Source of the DNA: Tolypeutes matacus
Taxonomy: Eukaryota > Chordata > Mammalia > Cingulata > Chlamyphoridae
DNA length: 64,000 bases
NCBI GenBank assembly: GCA_026826555.1
Contig: JAKSZT010000116.1
Coordinates: forward strand, 372,001-436,000
Direction: 5' to 3'
Below, piece by piece: positions 27,546 through 40,600 of the stretch. A program made the position numbers and the translations under genes. Each line of letters starts with the position of its first letter. The first letter of the stretch is position 1. The notes under the pieces were generated by a model. That model searched no databases. It was not told where the DNA came from and saw nothing but the letters and a program-made list of their open reading frames with translations.

Positions 27546-28655
27546 AAAAGTATTTCACATCTTCCTGAAGAAGTGAGGTGAATTAAATATTAGGTCCTCG
27601 ATGATCTCCAGTGTTTTTGAGAGCACCCTTAGGGTTGAATTTCTCCATTCTGTTGTAAATATAATCAGTTCTTTGGAGAAGAAATTAGGGGCTTTCATTT
27701 TACAACCTACTTCCTGCTGCCCCACCCGCCAGGGCAAAATATGTGCAGTCTGAATCTGGGGATGGCTATAATGGCACAACTCTCTGAGTTGTACACCTGA
27801 TTTTGGAGCTAACATTTGGTGGAGAAAGCACAGTATTTTGACATCTTCTTGGGACCATTCTAGGGACCAGTGAAATGGTGGTCAGCACACCATTTTGAAC
27901 AATGATGGCCTCACCCAAAGTATAGCCACTGTTTCATGAATTCCCATTTCTCCCAGACTTAGGAGACCCCTCCTGATCCCTGTGCTTTGGGATAATGCCC
28001 CTGTTTGTATCTTGTGCGGACCCCAACAATATATGTTCCTACTAACCCATTGCTGTGTGTTTAAGCCTTTTGTATGTAGGACATTTTGGTTAGATTCAGA
28101 TAAGGGATCTTTCAATTAGGTCACTTATTTTTAGATTGCTTTAGTTAAGTTAAGGGCCTCTGATTAGTTTTCAGGCACCAGGATGGACCCCAATCATTGT
28201 GCTGAAGACCTACATACATGGAACACACAGAGAAGGAGTGCTGAAATGTTTACCATGCCCTGTGTAGAGGGTTCCAAGATCTCCTAAAGTTGTGGGAAGA
28301 CATAGAATCCCTGAGAAGCTGAGGGAGAGGCCAGAGGCTAGAGTCATGGAGCAGCTTGAAGCTGAAGACACACAAGCCAGAGGAGAAGGGAGATGTGTGA
28401 GCAATTGTGTCTGATGGCCCACTGCTGAGCTCAGGGAGAAAGTGAGTTTGGAGGAGAAGACAGAGAGAGACAGAGATGCCCAACCTTTTGCCTTGACAGG
28501 AGTCCAGGAGCAGCAGGCCCTTGTTAAGACAGCATATTTGATGATGCCTTTTTAAGGACATTTTCACAGCCTCAGAACTGTAAGTTTTAACCCTAATAAT
28601 TTCCAATAAACTTAACCTATTTCTCATATTTTACATTGTCAGTGCTTGGTACACA
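27546..28655 (+). mobile_element. LTR-like element in the duplicon, copy 3
   Basis: Third copy of the element at 16341 and 21521, with the same block order and a polyadenylation-like CCTAATAATTTCCAATAAA near its right end. Family not identified. Confidence 0.45.
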
Positions 28656-30624
28656 GGGAGGGAGAGATACCCTGTTCTCAAATGGCAGTGTGGTGCTCCT
28701 GCCCAGTTAATTCACCTGTAAACTGTGGGTGTCTCCAGACTAGGCAGGAATGAGTAATGGTAAGAAAGAGGGCGAAGTGCTCTTGGACAGCAAGTCCTGC
28801 AAGACAGGGAGTCATGCATGAGATTCAATGGTTTGGGGACTAGTCTAAATCACAGATGCTCCAGTATTATGTACCTGCCTCAGGCAGGGGTTGGCCAGGT
28901 GGGTAGGGGCAGATAAAAGCATGGGACCTGGGTCTGGTGCAGCAGAGTAGTCATGACACAGTGAGGAGGCTTCCTGCTCCTGCTCCTTTTGCCTTTCCAT
29001 CCTTTCCTTTGCCTCCAGCATTGACCCTCTGAGGAGGCTGCTCTTACTCTATCCCTCCTGGGTCTCATGAACAGACTCAGGCTTCCTGCTTCCAGTTCTA
29101 CACTCACCTTCTCCAATCTTAGGGCAGCTAAATAAAGAACAATGCCAAGATGTTACCGGTTGGTGTCAGGAAGGAAATATCAAAATTCACATTAGAGCAT
29201 TGACTGCAGCAATAACATCAGCAGAATGAGCAACACTATGCCAGTGACCCTAATAAATAGTACGGGAATCCCAGAAAGTCCTTGGACCTACGGCTGACAA
29301 GAATAGAAGTGAGGTTGTGAGATAGTGCAATGTTTGCAGAAAACCTCAGAGGGTGCAGATGCCAGCTATTTCTCAGACTAATTAAATATTAAATTTTCAA
29401 GAAATTTTAACAGCGTTGCACATTATGCACACCCCTTCAATCCCAGAAGAGAATGGAGGTGTTGGATGGGAAGAAGCTGAGGAACAACTGAAGAAGCTGG
29501 GATGTAACATGTGTTCATTGCAGTTCCCCCAAACCAGAGAGGGAATGTCCTGTTTGGGAACAAAACACTCAGAGCCCCAATGAAAACCATCATCATAGAT
29601 TCTGGTTCCTCAAAGGAGGAGAGGAAGAAAGCCCCGCTCAGCACTCAAAGCCTCAGTTAGTGGTGTGAGACGCTCATTCTTGTTGAGGGAGGCCTCCACC
29701 CATCCAGGCAGCTGTAGAGTGGACTTAAGGGAGTGAGCACTATTCCTCTATGGGTGACTGTATTTGCAAAGGGTGAGGGGAATTGCCCCCCCAATTAATA
29801 CTGCATACAAAAAACAATATCTTCAAATCAAACACTTTGTATGATTTCATTGTGTACTATTTTCATAAATTCTTTTAAATTGTAACCAAATTATCCATGC
29901 AAAGTGTAAAAAAGAATTTATGTCTGTTATGGCAAATAGCCAAATTCCTTCTCAAGCCTGAACCCCTATTCCTCCTTCTTCAGAATTACCTGCATTGGCA
30001 GATTCTTTGGGGTACAAATTTCTGTTTGTAAATACATGCATTCTCTAGTTTCATCCATCCCATACCCTATCATATATGAGAAAAATATTGGAGTACATCT
30101 TAAGAATATAAATAAATTTTCTAATTTCTTAAAATGCTTGAGATTAGAAGTATATAATCTAATTATAAAAAGATCTTTTCTGATTTAAAATAATAAGGAA
30201 AATTGGATTTAAGTAGCAAGCAAGACATCGTATTTCAGTGACTGTTAAACTTCAATCCACATCAGAACCAGCTGAATAAACTGAAAAAAATATAAATGGT
30301 TGGGATGTCTTATAAGAAAATGCTACAATAATGGACAGCATTATTTTTAAAATGGTAATTTTTAGAGTGCTTACCCAGAGTGTAATGGATTGAAGAACCA
30401 GTGAAAGCAACCAGGATAATTTGAAATAAGTGGAAAGGCCATCTTTACATAAACTAAGAGAAATCTCGAGTTGATGCATAAATTAGTGATAATAAATTGA
30501 ACACAGATGAATGTGGAAGAAGACGTTGGAGGAACAGATCTCAGAACAAACTGCAAGTGCACTTTTCCAAGAGGAGAAAGACATCTTGAATTGCACAGTC
30601 ACAGCTGCTTCCTTAAAAGATTGG
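28656..30624. other. Unassigned duplicon flank, copy 3
   Basis: Counterpart of 17390-19499 and 22632-24760. It is slightly shorter because a segment near 29660 is missing. No gene is called. Confidence 0.6.
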
Positions 30625-30846
30625 TCACAGTTGCACAGACTGGAGGTGGAGATTCATTGGAGATTCACATTCATTACATTCACAGGGTTTCTCTCCATTA
30701 TGTATGTTGTAATGTTTAATGTGATACTGTCTCTGGCTTAAGGCTATTCCACATTCCTTACATATATGGGGTTTCCCTCCACTATGAATTTTCTCATGGT
30801 CAGTGAGATTTGACTTGCTCCTGAAGCCTTTCCTACATTCCTTACA
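30625..30846 (-). pseudogene. C2H2 zinc-finger exon copy 3, 3' half
   Basis: Minus-strand fingers matching the 3' end of copy 2, with Cys-X2-Cys and His-X3-His boxes. The array is cut at 30846 by the 5' LTR of a provirus. The missing 5' half lies at 36205-36867 on the opposite strand. It is nonfunctional because it is split and also inherits lesions shared by the other copies. Confidence 0.8.
30841..30846. repeat. Provirus target-site duplication, left copy
   Basis: CTTACA immediately before the 5' LTR. The partner at 36862-36867 reads CATACA on the minus strand, one mismatch. Six bp is the usual length for class II endogenous retroviruses. Confidence 0.55.
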
Positions 30847-31241
30847 TGTTGGAAAAGATGCTGAGAGCCAGAGCATAAAGGGTTAAGCATTTAGAAAGCA
30901 TACTTGCTGGCAAACAATCATTAGTAAATGTCTCCAAGGACACTGCCTACTGCAGACATCAGTAGGAGGAGGCAGAGCAGAATGGACTACCACTAAGAAG
31001 TTATTGTCTGAATTCCTAAGAAATATTGTCTAGGAACACAGAAACAGGCAGTGCTCTTATGTGCCCAGCAGAGGAACTAGCAAAGGATGCCCTACTTTTG
31101 CTATCAACTTTGTAGTATGAAAAGCAGCTTCAGCCTAAATAACCTTGCCTGCATTCCACATAGAGTGAGGTTCCCTTATCCCATTCTTTGTTTTCTCTTC
31201 TTCATTCCTGGCACCATCTAACTCCACTTTGAATTTCAACA
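30847..31241 (+). mobile_element. Class II provirus 5' LTR
   Basis: A 395-bp LTR starting TGTTGGAAAAGATG and ending TTTCAACA, followed two bases later by a tRNA-Lys primer site. The same sequence recurs inverted at 36868-37263, about the same length and clearly homologous but diverged by substitutions. The AGCCTAAATAACC near 31131 occupies the position of the polyadenylation signal, which is AATAAA in the partner LTR. The LTR interrupts a zinc-finger exon. Confidence 0.85.
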
Positions 31242-31243
31242 GA

Positions 31244-31261
31244 TGGCGCCCAACGTGGGCC
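31244..31261 (+). promoter_or_regulatory. Primer binding site, tRNA-Lys type
   Basis: TGGCGCCCAACGTGGGCC lies two bases downstream of the LTR end. It matches the 3' end of the tRNA-Lys1,2 type primer at all but about one position. That primer type is typical of betaretrovirus-like (HERV-K/HML-like) elements and supports the class II assignment. Confidence 0.85.
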
Positions 31262-31344
31262 ACGAATGTTCTTTTCCCTTCTTCAGTGTTGTAGAACAAA
31301 GAACTTCTGTTGGTGAGTTGAATGGTCCTTGCAGCATCAGGGTA

Positions 31345-31881
31345 ATGGGTAATCAGTTGACTAGGTTAGAAGAATATTCCCAGGTCTTGAAGTCCTTGTT
31401 AAAGAATACACAGGTATCTGTGATGACCCCAAAGTCACTAGAGATATTTTCTCTTGCACAGAATCATTATTATTGGTTTCAGCTGCAAGGACAGAATATT
31501 TTATATCTGAAACAATGGAAGTTAGTAATGAATGCTTTAAAAAGAACTTCTCAAAGGGGAAATATGATTCCCACTCATGTATGGTCTTTGTGTAGTTTTA
31601 TTTCTGTTGCTCTTGAACCATTACAATCAAATGAAAATATATATGAAAAAATCCATGAACTGCCAAAAACAGATAAACTCATGTCTAATAAAAGGGAAGG
31701 AAAGAAAAAAGGAGTTTATGGAACTTTTCCAGCAGTCATTAAGCAGCACTCTCCAATAGCAACACCTGTTCAAAATTCACAATGGATTAATCTTAATTTC
31801 CTACCAACAAATTCTCTGCAAACTTATGTGCCACCACCTAGAGAAGTGCTGGCCTGGACTTTGCCACTACCAAAAAATTAG
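31345..31881 (+). pseudogene. gag: Provirus gag 5' fragment (matrix region)
   Basis: An open frame of 178 codons starts at an ATG followed by GGT, so the protein begins Met-Gly, as needed for N-myristoylation of a retroviral matrix protein. The frame runs open upstream to 31243, but the Met-Gly start is the more likely one. Matrix drives Gag to the plasma membrane during assembly. The frame ends at 31881, far short of a full Gag. I see no capsid major-homology region or zinc knuckle after it, so this is a truncated remnant. Confidence 0.65.
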
Positions 31882-34850
31882 TACTTGAAAAACAAAATAA
31901 ATTATTTCTAGCCAATTCAGGAGTAAAAGGGCCTATTCCAGAAGATTTAGTGAGATTAATATAAGGAAGACACAGCATTAGTTACGGAGCATCACTATTC
32001 TGTCAAAAGAGTTGACCAAAATAAGGAAAACATGATAGGGGCTAATAAAATTAAACCACAAGAAGAGTAAAAACTTGGCAACATTGGTGTTTTCTGTTTT
32101 TTATCCATGCTAATTCTAGTTGGGCCTGTGTGGCCAAATTGATAAAATTAGTGCAGAATATTTTTCAAGGTGTTAAAAGCAACTTTCAGTTTTAAATCAC
32201 TAGCTTACTCCTGAACTTCGAGCCTAAGTGTTCTCCTATATAGTAGTAATCCAAAAAAATACATGTTAAATATCTGTGTAAACTGCTAAATTAGAGCTTA
32301 ACTGTATTTATGCTGTTTAAGTTGTCCTGGCTGGTTTCTGATTGCTAACAAAAGTGTTTTAAAGAACAAGCTTACATATTACAGGCAACACAGATTCCAG
32401 AAAAAAATCTTAAAAGCAGTAAAATCAAAGATGTGAAATGATGGAGGGCTTGAAGACAGCCATATCAAAGGAGTTAAAAGTATGGGTCAAATCAGTATGC
32501 TTTATGTTTCTGTTAGTGTGTCATAATTCTTTTTGTATTTGTATGTTTTTCAGTGTAAGTGCATATTTTGATACTTCCAGATGGTAATATTAAATTGATA
32601 AATGAAGATTATTATAAGAGCTCTATTCAAATGGCCAAAATTATATAAGCACTTATATTAATAACTAAATATGAGTATTAGTTTACAATAATAAAAATAG
32701 TTATAATAAATTAAATCATCATTATAACAAGTTTGTTTAATGTTGATGGTAATTGTATGTTGTCAGAAGTTTATTTGGAAACAGTTTCCAAAATCATTGT
32801 GGTAACTTAAGTATGGAAGGTATATAAACTGTGCTTTTATTATTAAAGAAAAGAAAGTAATTTTATCCTAAGATAAAATAACTAGTTATTAAAACAAAGT
32901 AAAATGTGGGACAATAACTGAATGAACACAAAAAGTGCAAAAAGCTTTTGGAAAAAATTTTTGTGCTGAAAGCTAAGTAAAATTTAAGCAGTCTATAAAA
33001 ATTTAAAAGCTTTAATGTCAAACAATACAATAATAAAAAGTTAAAGTTTTATTCTTTCTCAAAGTTTCTCAAGTCTGTAGTCTGTTTTAGTAAAAGTTTA
33101 CAAAGTTTTTCTCCTAAATAATCAGTATGCAATAAAGAAAGTCAGTTTTATCAAAATAGCTTCTTGGACTTAAACCTTATCATTTCCATGGAGAAACAGG
33201 TCTTTCACTTATAAAAAGAACACAATGTTCGAACCTGCTTTCTAAAAGTCAAATCCTGAAACATAGCTTTTATTTCACACTGTCACAAATAACTTGGTCT
33301 TTTACCTAAAAAAAGGTAAAATACTAAAAATAGTTAAGTTTATGTGATATAAGTTGAATGAAGTATTTAAAACTGTTGTATAATTAAAATAAATGTTCTA
33401 ATTTTATAACAATTAAAGTTATATGAATAAAAAGTTAATATGAATACTTTAAAAGTATATAAAATTCCTGAAAATATAATAATGTTTCAATGTAATAGTA
33501 AATAAAATATAATGTTATTAATCATAATTTTTAGTTATAAGTACAAAAAGAAAGAAGCCATTAAAGGCTGCCAGGGTAGTGCATAACAGTAAATTATAGT
33601 AAAATAAAATAACACCACTGTGGCCTTCAGTGGTCCAAAACATTGCTAGTCTGTTGCAAAAAATTTATATCCAGTTATGTCATTATCACTTTGTTTTAAA
33701 ACTTGCTTAAGCTTTCTTTAATATTTTCTTAAACAAGTCAAAACAGCCCACATTCCCCTTCCTGTAAAATAGCCAACAATAAATCAAGTTTATATTCAAC
33801 ACTGTAAGCAACAGCCCCAATTCTCATTATAATGTTAACAACAAAACAAATGCAAGTATGAAAATTACAAGTTAATGTATTACCCCACAGCCCAAATAGG
33901 AAATACTAATTTGTTTTTACCTATGCCTCAACTATACAAAATAAAAAAATTGAGGTCATTCTAATCATGTTACTAAGAATCTTAAAAGCTTAAGAAATAA
34001 GTTTTTTCATTGAATGTCTGTTGTTGTATAAACTACTATAGTTATGAATTATGTATAATATTCTAAAATACTAATCAAAACTTCAGTACAATACATTGTA
34101 TATATAAATAATTTAATAACTTGTATGTTACACATAAAGGTATTTTAGTAAGTATCTATATAAATCTTTTGTTTTGAATTTGAACAGTCCTGAAACTGAA
34201 TATCTTTAAAAAAATGGTTTGATGAGTATTGTTCAAACCTAAAAAGTAAAGCATTATGCAGAATACTTTGTTAATCAGCAAACCAATGCCTTGTATTTCA
34301 GGAAAAATATTGGAAATTAAAATAGTAAGCACATCCAGGATGTTTTGTAACAATTAAAAAAGTTGAAGTGCATTTCAACGGGTGTTGTATTCTGTAGGGG
34401 AGCTGGCCACTTTTCCAGGGATTGAAGCATAAACCTTAAAATGTACTGCCCAGGGAGTGTTGTGTTCCTTCCTGAGTAGGATGGCCCCTTCCTTGAGAAA
34501 TAGTAAAATACTACCAATTTGGCATCTATAGTATCAAATTCATTAATCCTAAACACAGTCAACCAAAACTCTAGTATGAGTTGCTACTTCAACACTTCCC
34601 AGCTAAAAGCTAAATATTGGTAAGTATATATATATAAGACTGCTCTATTTATCTGTCATTCTGTAATTTTGTTCAATATTAACTTAATCTTTTAATTAGC
34701 TATATTATTTATGTTTCTCACCCTAATTGTCAGTATAAGCTTATTAAACTAAATATACATATTAACATTTATCTTGTATCTATCCAAGACTCTAGCTAAA
34801 AATAAACCAAGTATATCAGTTTATCCCCTGATTTAGTAAGCATGTGAACG
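31882..34850 (+). mobile_element. AT-rich non-coding provirus interior
   Basis: About 3 kb of very AT-rich sequence between the gag fragment and the pol/env remnants, with stops in every frame and no frame worth calling. I see no protease or reverse-transcriptase motif. The first 200 bp may still be decayed gag. The rest could be strongly decayed gag-pro-pol or unrelated sequence captured by a non-autonomous element, and I cannot decide by eye. Confidence 0.5.
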
Positions 34851-35190
34851 TATGTATACTTATTATAAAAAGTTAACAGTTAAACCTCTATTTATAAATG
34901 CTACAAAAACAAACGGGGGAAATGGTGAGGTGCAAGAACAATTATATCAAGTATTACTTACAATAAACATTTTAAGCCTAAGGTCAGAATCTTATACATC
35001 AGCAGCAGAGCATTTCTTGAAAAAATCAGGCAAAAATACAGAAACAAAGTTTAGATAACTAGTTTATTGAAAGAATAAAGATAATAATAAATGGGATAAG
35101 GCAGAATTTAAGTTTGGATATAGGGTTGAGGTTTTGCTCTTATCATTACAGATAAAGGAGAACAGCTTTGGGTCCTCTCCAGACATCTGA
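34851..35190 (+). pseudogene. pol: Provirus pol 3' remnant (integrase C-terminus)
   Basis: A short frame at 34852-35058, followed after a stop and frameshift by a Gly-Glu-Gln-Leu-Trp-Val stretch near 35155, has the look of the C-terminal end of a betaretroviral integrase just before env. Integrase joins viral DNA to host DNA. Only this end is recognisable, it is broken by stops, and the catalytic core is not seen. Confidence 0.45.
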
Positions 35191-36204
35191 AACCTATACA
35201 TAAACAAGCCAAAGAAGCTGAAACAAGAAGCAGAAAAGAGGGTAACTTCTAAAAGGCAGAATGTCACTCTAACACAGTTATTGTTTGCTATGCTTACCTT
35301 GACAACCACAGCAGTAAGTAGTGCACTTTCACATAATTATACACATTGGGCTTATATTACTAATTCACCTCTTTTAGAATTGTTGATTTGGGGGAAGAAA
35401 TCCTAACCCTGTTTATATGAATTAGTCTTTTCATTTTCCTGGGCCCATTGATTCTTGCCTTCCTCTAAAACCTGAGGAAGAAGGGAAATTTATTGAAAAT
35501 TTAACCTTGCCTTTTCTTGAATGAACTATCTGCATAGGATCCATGGATCCATGTGTACAGCCCCCAAATCATAGTACAAAGTGACAAATGGCATACATGC
35601 CATGTTTCATCTGAGGTTGTGCTCTTTAATAATTCCTATAGAATTGTAAAGAATTGGGCCTTATAGGGATACTGAAACCTAATGTAAACTTAACCATAAT
35701 TCAAAAAATTAGTAATTCAACAAAAACGGCTACTGAAAGCTATCATTATGTTTGCAATTTTTAGGATATCATAAATATAAACACATCACTAAATTGGACT
35801 CATTAGGGAAGATTTATCCCACAACTATGGGACACTAAACTTAACAAAACTAAAAAGTATTTGTGGAAATTATTTTAGGGAACTAGACCAATTTTTGAAT
35901 GGCAAGGCAGTAACACTAATATTACCAGTTTAAAAAGAAATCCACTTAATTTCTTAAAGTATGCGTATTGGATCCCATTGTTTTTATAGTAGGAACAGTG
36001 AACATTTTTCAAACATGTTTTTTCTGCAGTAATTTCTCCCTTTACACTTGTGTATCAGAATCTGTTTTAAAGGAGAATTCTACTGCAGTTCTAATGGGTC
36101 GACAACATCATGGAATATGGCTTCTGGGTTGCATGAATCACTGCTGGCATTCTTCCCCTGAAAGTCAAATCCTTTGGCATTTTCTAAATCATTATTTGAA
36201 AAGA
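35191..36204 (+). pseudogene. env: Provirus env 5' remnant
   Basis: Fragments in shifting frames resemble the leader and surface subunit of a betaretrovirus-like envelope. They include a hydrophobic leader near 35270-35310 followed by an aromatic, His-Trp-containing segment near 35340. Many stops and frameshifts make it nonfunctional. The match to env ends at about 36204, where zinc-finger sequence begins on the + strand. That point is the left breakpoint of an inversion. Confidence 0.5.
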
Positions 36205-36867
<663 letters not shown>

Positions 36868-37263
36868 CATTGTAATTCAACGTGGATTTACACGATACCA
36901 GGTATGAAGAAGAGAAAACAAAGACTGGGATCATGGGACCTCACTCCCCATGGAATGCAGGCAAATTTATTTAAGCTGAAGCTGCTTTTCATACTACAAA
37001 GCTGTTAACAAAATTAGAGCATCCTATGCTAGTTCCTCTGCTTGGCACGTAAGAGCACTGCCTGTTTTTGTGTTCCTAGACAATCTTTCTTTGGAATTCA
37101 GACAATAGCTTCTTAGTGGTGAGTCCATTCCACTCTACCTCGTCCTACTGATGTCTGCAGTATTCAGTGTCCTTGGAGACATTTACTAATGTCTCTCTTC
37201 CAGCAAGCATGCTTCCTAAATGCTTAACCCTTTATGCCCTGGCTCTCAAAATCTTTTCCAACA
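36868..37263 (-). mobile_element. Class II provirus 3' LTR, inverted
   Basis: A 396-bp LTR on the minus strand that starts TGTTGGAAAAGATT at 37263. It is homologous to the 5' LTR over its whole length, and its AATAAA is intact (minus-strand TTAAATAAATTTGCC). A polypurine tract precedes it and a zinc-finger half follows it, as expected for the 3' LTR of the same provirus. Its opposite orientation to the 5' LTR shows a later inversion. Confidence 0.85.
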
Positions 37264-37277
37264 TTTCCCCCTTTTTT
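37264..37277 (-). promoter_or_regulatory. Polypurine tract of the provirus
   Basis: On the minus strand AAAAAAGGGGGAAA sits directly against the start of the 3' LTR, the position where plus-strand DNA synthesis is primed. It confirms the orientation and that this is the 3' and not the 5' LTR. Confidence 0.8.
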
Positions 37278-37678
37278 GTTTTTTTTCCAGGGTGACTGTG
37301 CCTGTCTTAGGTTGCCCTCCTCTGAAGGTCTTACCTATCTCTGGCTACAAGTCAAGCTCCATGGACAGGTGTTTGAGGGTTAAGTATTTTAAGCAGAATC
37401 AAGTTATTGGCATGGCTCAATTTTCAGCCCTATTACTGTGGGACAGCAGAGTTTTGTGAATGTCTCCTAATACAATTAGGAGCAGAAGAGCACCAATTAT
37501 CACCACACGGAAATGAGCAGGTACAGAGGTTGATTTCTACTAATTTAAGGGGTTTATTTTATTTAATTGATCTGTCCAAATTGCCAAAATGCACTACCTG
37601 GAAGTAAAGTAAGTTGATTTTGAGACTTGCTCAAAATACTTTTTGCAAGTTTGTAATTTCTATAGATAAATTCATGTG
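37278..37678 (-). pseudogene. env: Provirus env 3' end and 3' untranslated remnant, inverted
   Basis: On the minus strand, between the satellite edge and the polypurine tract, there is a short frame with a hydrophobic run (about 37500-37450) and then a polar tail. This is consistent with the membrane anchor and cytoplasmic tail of a retroviral transmembrane subunit. It is followed by the GGCAACCTAAGACAGGCACA type sequence I associate with the region before betaretroviral 3' LTRs. Too short and too altered to function. The right edge, about 37678, is the second inversion breakpoint. Confidence 0.5.
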
Positions 37679-40600
37679 CTTTTACCTAAAACGCTGTGAA
37701 TTCAGGAGGAAATTCACCTTTGAATGTTAAGTAAAATAACTGTTTGTTTGACTGCTATGCATTCTCTTTCACTCATTATGCCAACACTCTGCTTTTTCCT
37801 AATGCTATGCCAATGCAGTAGTTTCTTTATTTTACAAATCTGGAAAAGATTTGTGTTTTATTTGCTGCTTTGCCTGTGTTTTCATATACAATGATCTTCA
37901 AAACACTGGTTTTACCAATCACACTGTGAATGCGGGACGAACTTCATCTTTGAAACATTAGGAAGACACTTGTCTGTTTGTCTGCTCTGCTCTTGTTTTC
38001 ATTCACAATGAAAAAACCCAGATTTTATGAAATTCTATGCCAACCCAGTTGTTTCTTCACTTTTTAAATCTAAGTAAGAATATTGTTTTGTTTGCTGCTA
38101 TGACTGTGTTTTCTCTTAAAATCACCTTCAAAACCCTGCTTTTACCTAACACGCTGTGAATTCAGGAGGAAATTCACCATTGAAAGTTATGTAAGACACT
38201 TGTTTGGCTGTTATCCCTTTGCTTTCAACCAATAGATCAAAATGCTGTTTTACTATGCCAATGTTGCTGTTTCTTCACTTTGAAAATCTAAGTAAGTTTC
38301 TTCCTTTGGCTGCTATGCACGTGCTTTCACATACAATCAACTTCAAAACACTGCTTAACCGTAGCACTTGGTGAATGCCGTCAATTCTTCAGTTTAGATA
38401 ACCAATTAAGAAACTGGTTTCATTGGCTGCATTGCAAGTGTTTTCATTTAAAATCATCTTCTAGGCACTGGTTTCTCATAACTCTCTGTGAAAGCAGGAG
38501 GTTCTTCAAGTTTTAAAGTTAAGTAAGATAATTGTGTGTTTGGCTGTTATGCACTCCCTTTCACTCAGTATGCCAACACTTTGCTTTTCCTTAATGCTAT
38601 TCCAATGCAGTAGTTTCTTTACTTTGCAAATCTGTAAAAGATTTGTGTTTCATTTGCTGCTTTGCCTGTGTTTCATTTACAATAATCTTCAAAACACTGG
38701 TTTTACCAAGCACGCTGTGAATGGAGGGCATACTTCAAATTTGAAATGTTGGTAAGATACTTGTTTGTTTGGTTGCTATGCTCTTGCTTTCACTCACAAT
38801 GTACAAACCTGGATTTTACAAAATTCTATGCCAATACAGTAGTTTCCTCACTTTTCAAATCAAAGTAAGATTAGTGTTTTGTTTGCTGCTATGCCTGTGT
38901 TTTCACTTTAAATCATCTTTAAAACACTGGTTTTCCCTAACATGCTGTGAATTCAAGTGGAAATTCACCTTTGAAAGTTAAGTAAGATACTTGTTTGTTT
39001 GGCTGCTATGCACACGCTTTCACTCAGTATGCCAACACTCTGTTTTTCCCTAATGCTACACCAAAGTACTAGTATCTTTACTTCACAAATCTGAAAAAGA
39101 TTTGTGTTTCATTTGGTGCTTTGCATGTGTTTTAACTTACAGTGATCTTCAAATATGCTTTCGCCAAACGCGTTGTGAATGCAGGAGGTACTTCAACTGT
39201 GAAACGTTAGTAAGATGTGTGTTTGTTTGGCTGCTATGCTCTTGCTTTCAATCACAATGTAAAAACCCGGATTTTATGAAATTCTATTCCAAAGCAGTAG
39301 TTTCTTCACTTTTCAAATCTAAGTAAGATTAGTGTTTTGTTTGCTGCTATGCCCGAGTTTTACTAAAAAGTATCTTCAAAACACTGGTTTAAAATATCAT
39401 GCTGTGAATTTAGGAGGAAATTAAGCTTTGAAAATTAAGTAAGATATTTGTTTGTTTGGCTGTTATACCCTTGCTTTCACCCAATAGGTCAAAATTGTGC
39501 TTTTACTATGCCAATGCTGCAGGTTCTTCACTTTGGAAATATAATTAAGTTTACTCTTTGACTGCTATACACGTGTTCTCACTACAATCAAATTCAAAAC
39601 CCTACTTAACTGTAATGCTTGGTGAATGCCGTTAATTCTTCAGTTTAAGAAAACCAAGAAAGAATCTGGTTTCAGTGGCTGCTTTGCAAGTGCTTTCACT
39701 TAAAATCATCTTGAAGGCACTGGCTTCTCCTAACTCTCTGTGAAAGCGGGAGGTACTACCAGTTTGAAAGTTAAGTAGGATACTTGTTTGTTTGGCTGCT
39801 ATGCACTCGTTTTCACTCAGTATGCCAACACTCTGCATTTTCCTATTGCTACGCCAGGGCAGTAGTTCTTTACATTACAAATCTGACAAAGATTTGTGTT
39901 TTATTTGCTGCTTTGCCTGTGTTTTCATTTACAATTATCTTCAGAACACTGGTTTTACCAAACACTGTGAATGCAGGACATATTTCAACTTTGAAATGTT
40001 AGTAAGATACTTGTTTGTTTGGCTGCTATGCTCTTGCTTTCACTCACAATGTAAAAACTGAGATTTTACAAAATTCTATGCCAATGCAGCAGTTTCTTCA
40101 CTATTCAAATCTAAGTAAGATTAGTGTTTTGTTTGCTGCTATGCCTGTGTTTTCTCTTAAATCATCTTCAAAACACTGGTTTTAACTAACACACTGTGAA
40201 AACAGGAGGAAAATTACTTTGAAAGTTAATTGAGATACTTGTTTGGCTGCTATGCATTCTCTTTCACTCAGTCTGCCAACACCTTGCTTTGTCTTAATGC
40301 TATGCCAAAGCACTGGTTTATTTACTTCACAAATCTGGAAAAGATTTATGTTTAATTTGGTGTTTGCATGTGTTTTCATTTACAATTATCTTCAAAACAC
40401 TGCTTTCACCAAACATACTGTGAAAGCAGGAGGTACTTCAACCTTGAAACCTTAGTAAGATACTTATTTGTTTGGCTGCTATGCTCTTCTTTCACTCACA
40501 ATGTAAAAACCTGGATTTTGCAAAATTCTATGCCAATGCAGAAGTTTGTTCACTTTTCAAATAAGTAAGATTAGTGTTTTGTTTGCTGCTATGCCTGTGT

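Noticed and set aside
31243..31881. gag starting at 31243
   Set aside because: That ATG overlaps the primer binding site. The ATG at 31345 gives the Met-Gly start expected for matrix.
38534..40061. Short hydrophobic frames in the right arm as small membrane proteins
   Set aside because: They repeat with the satellite unit and come from pyrimidine-rich CTTTCACTT-like sequence. No start or ribosome context is shared and the frames break from unit to unit.
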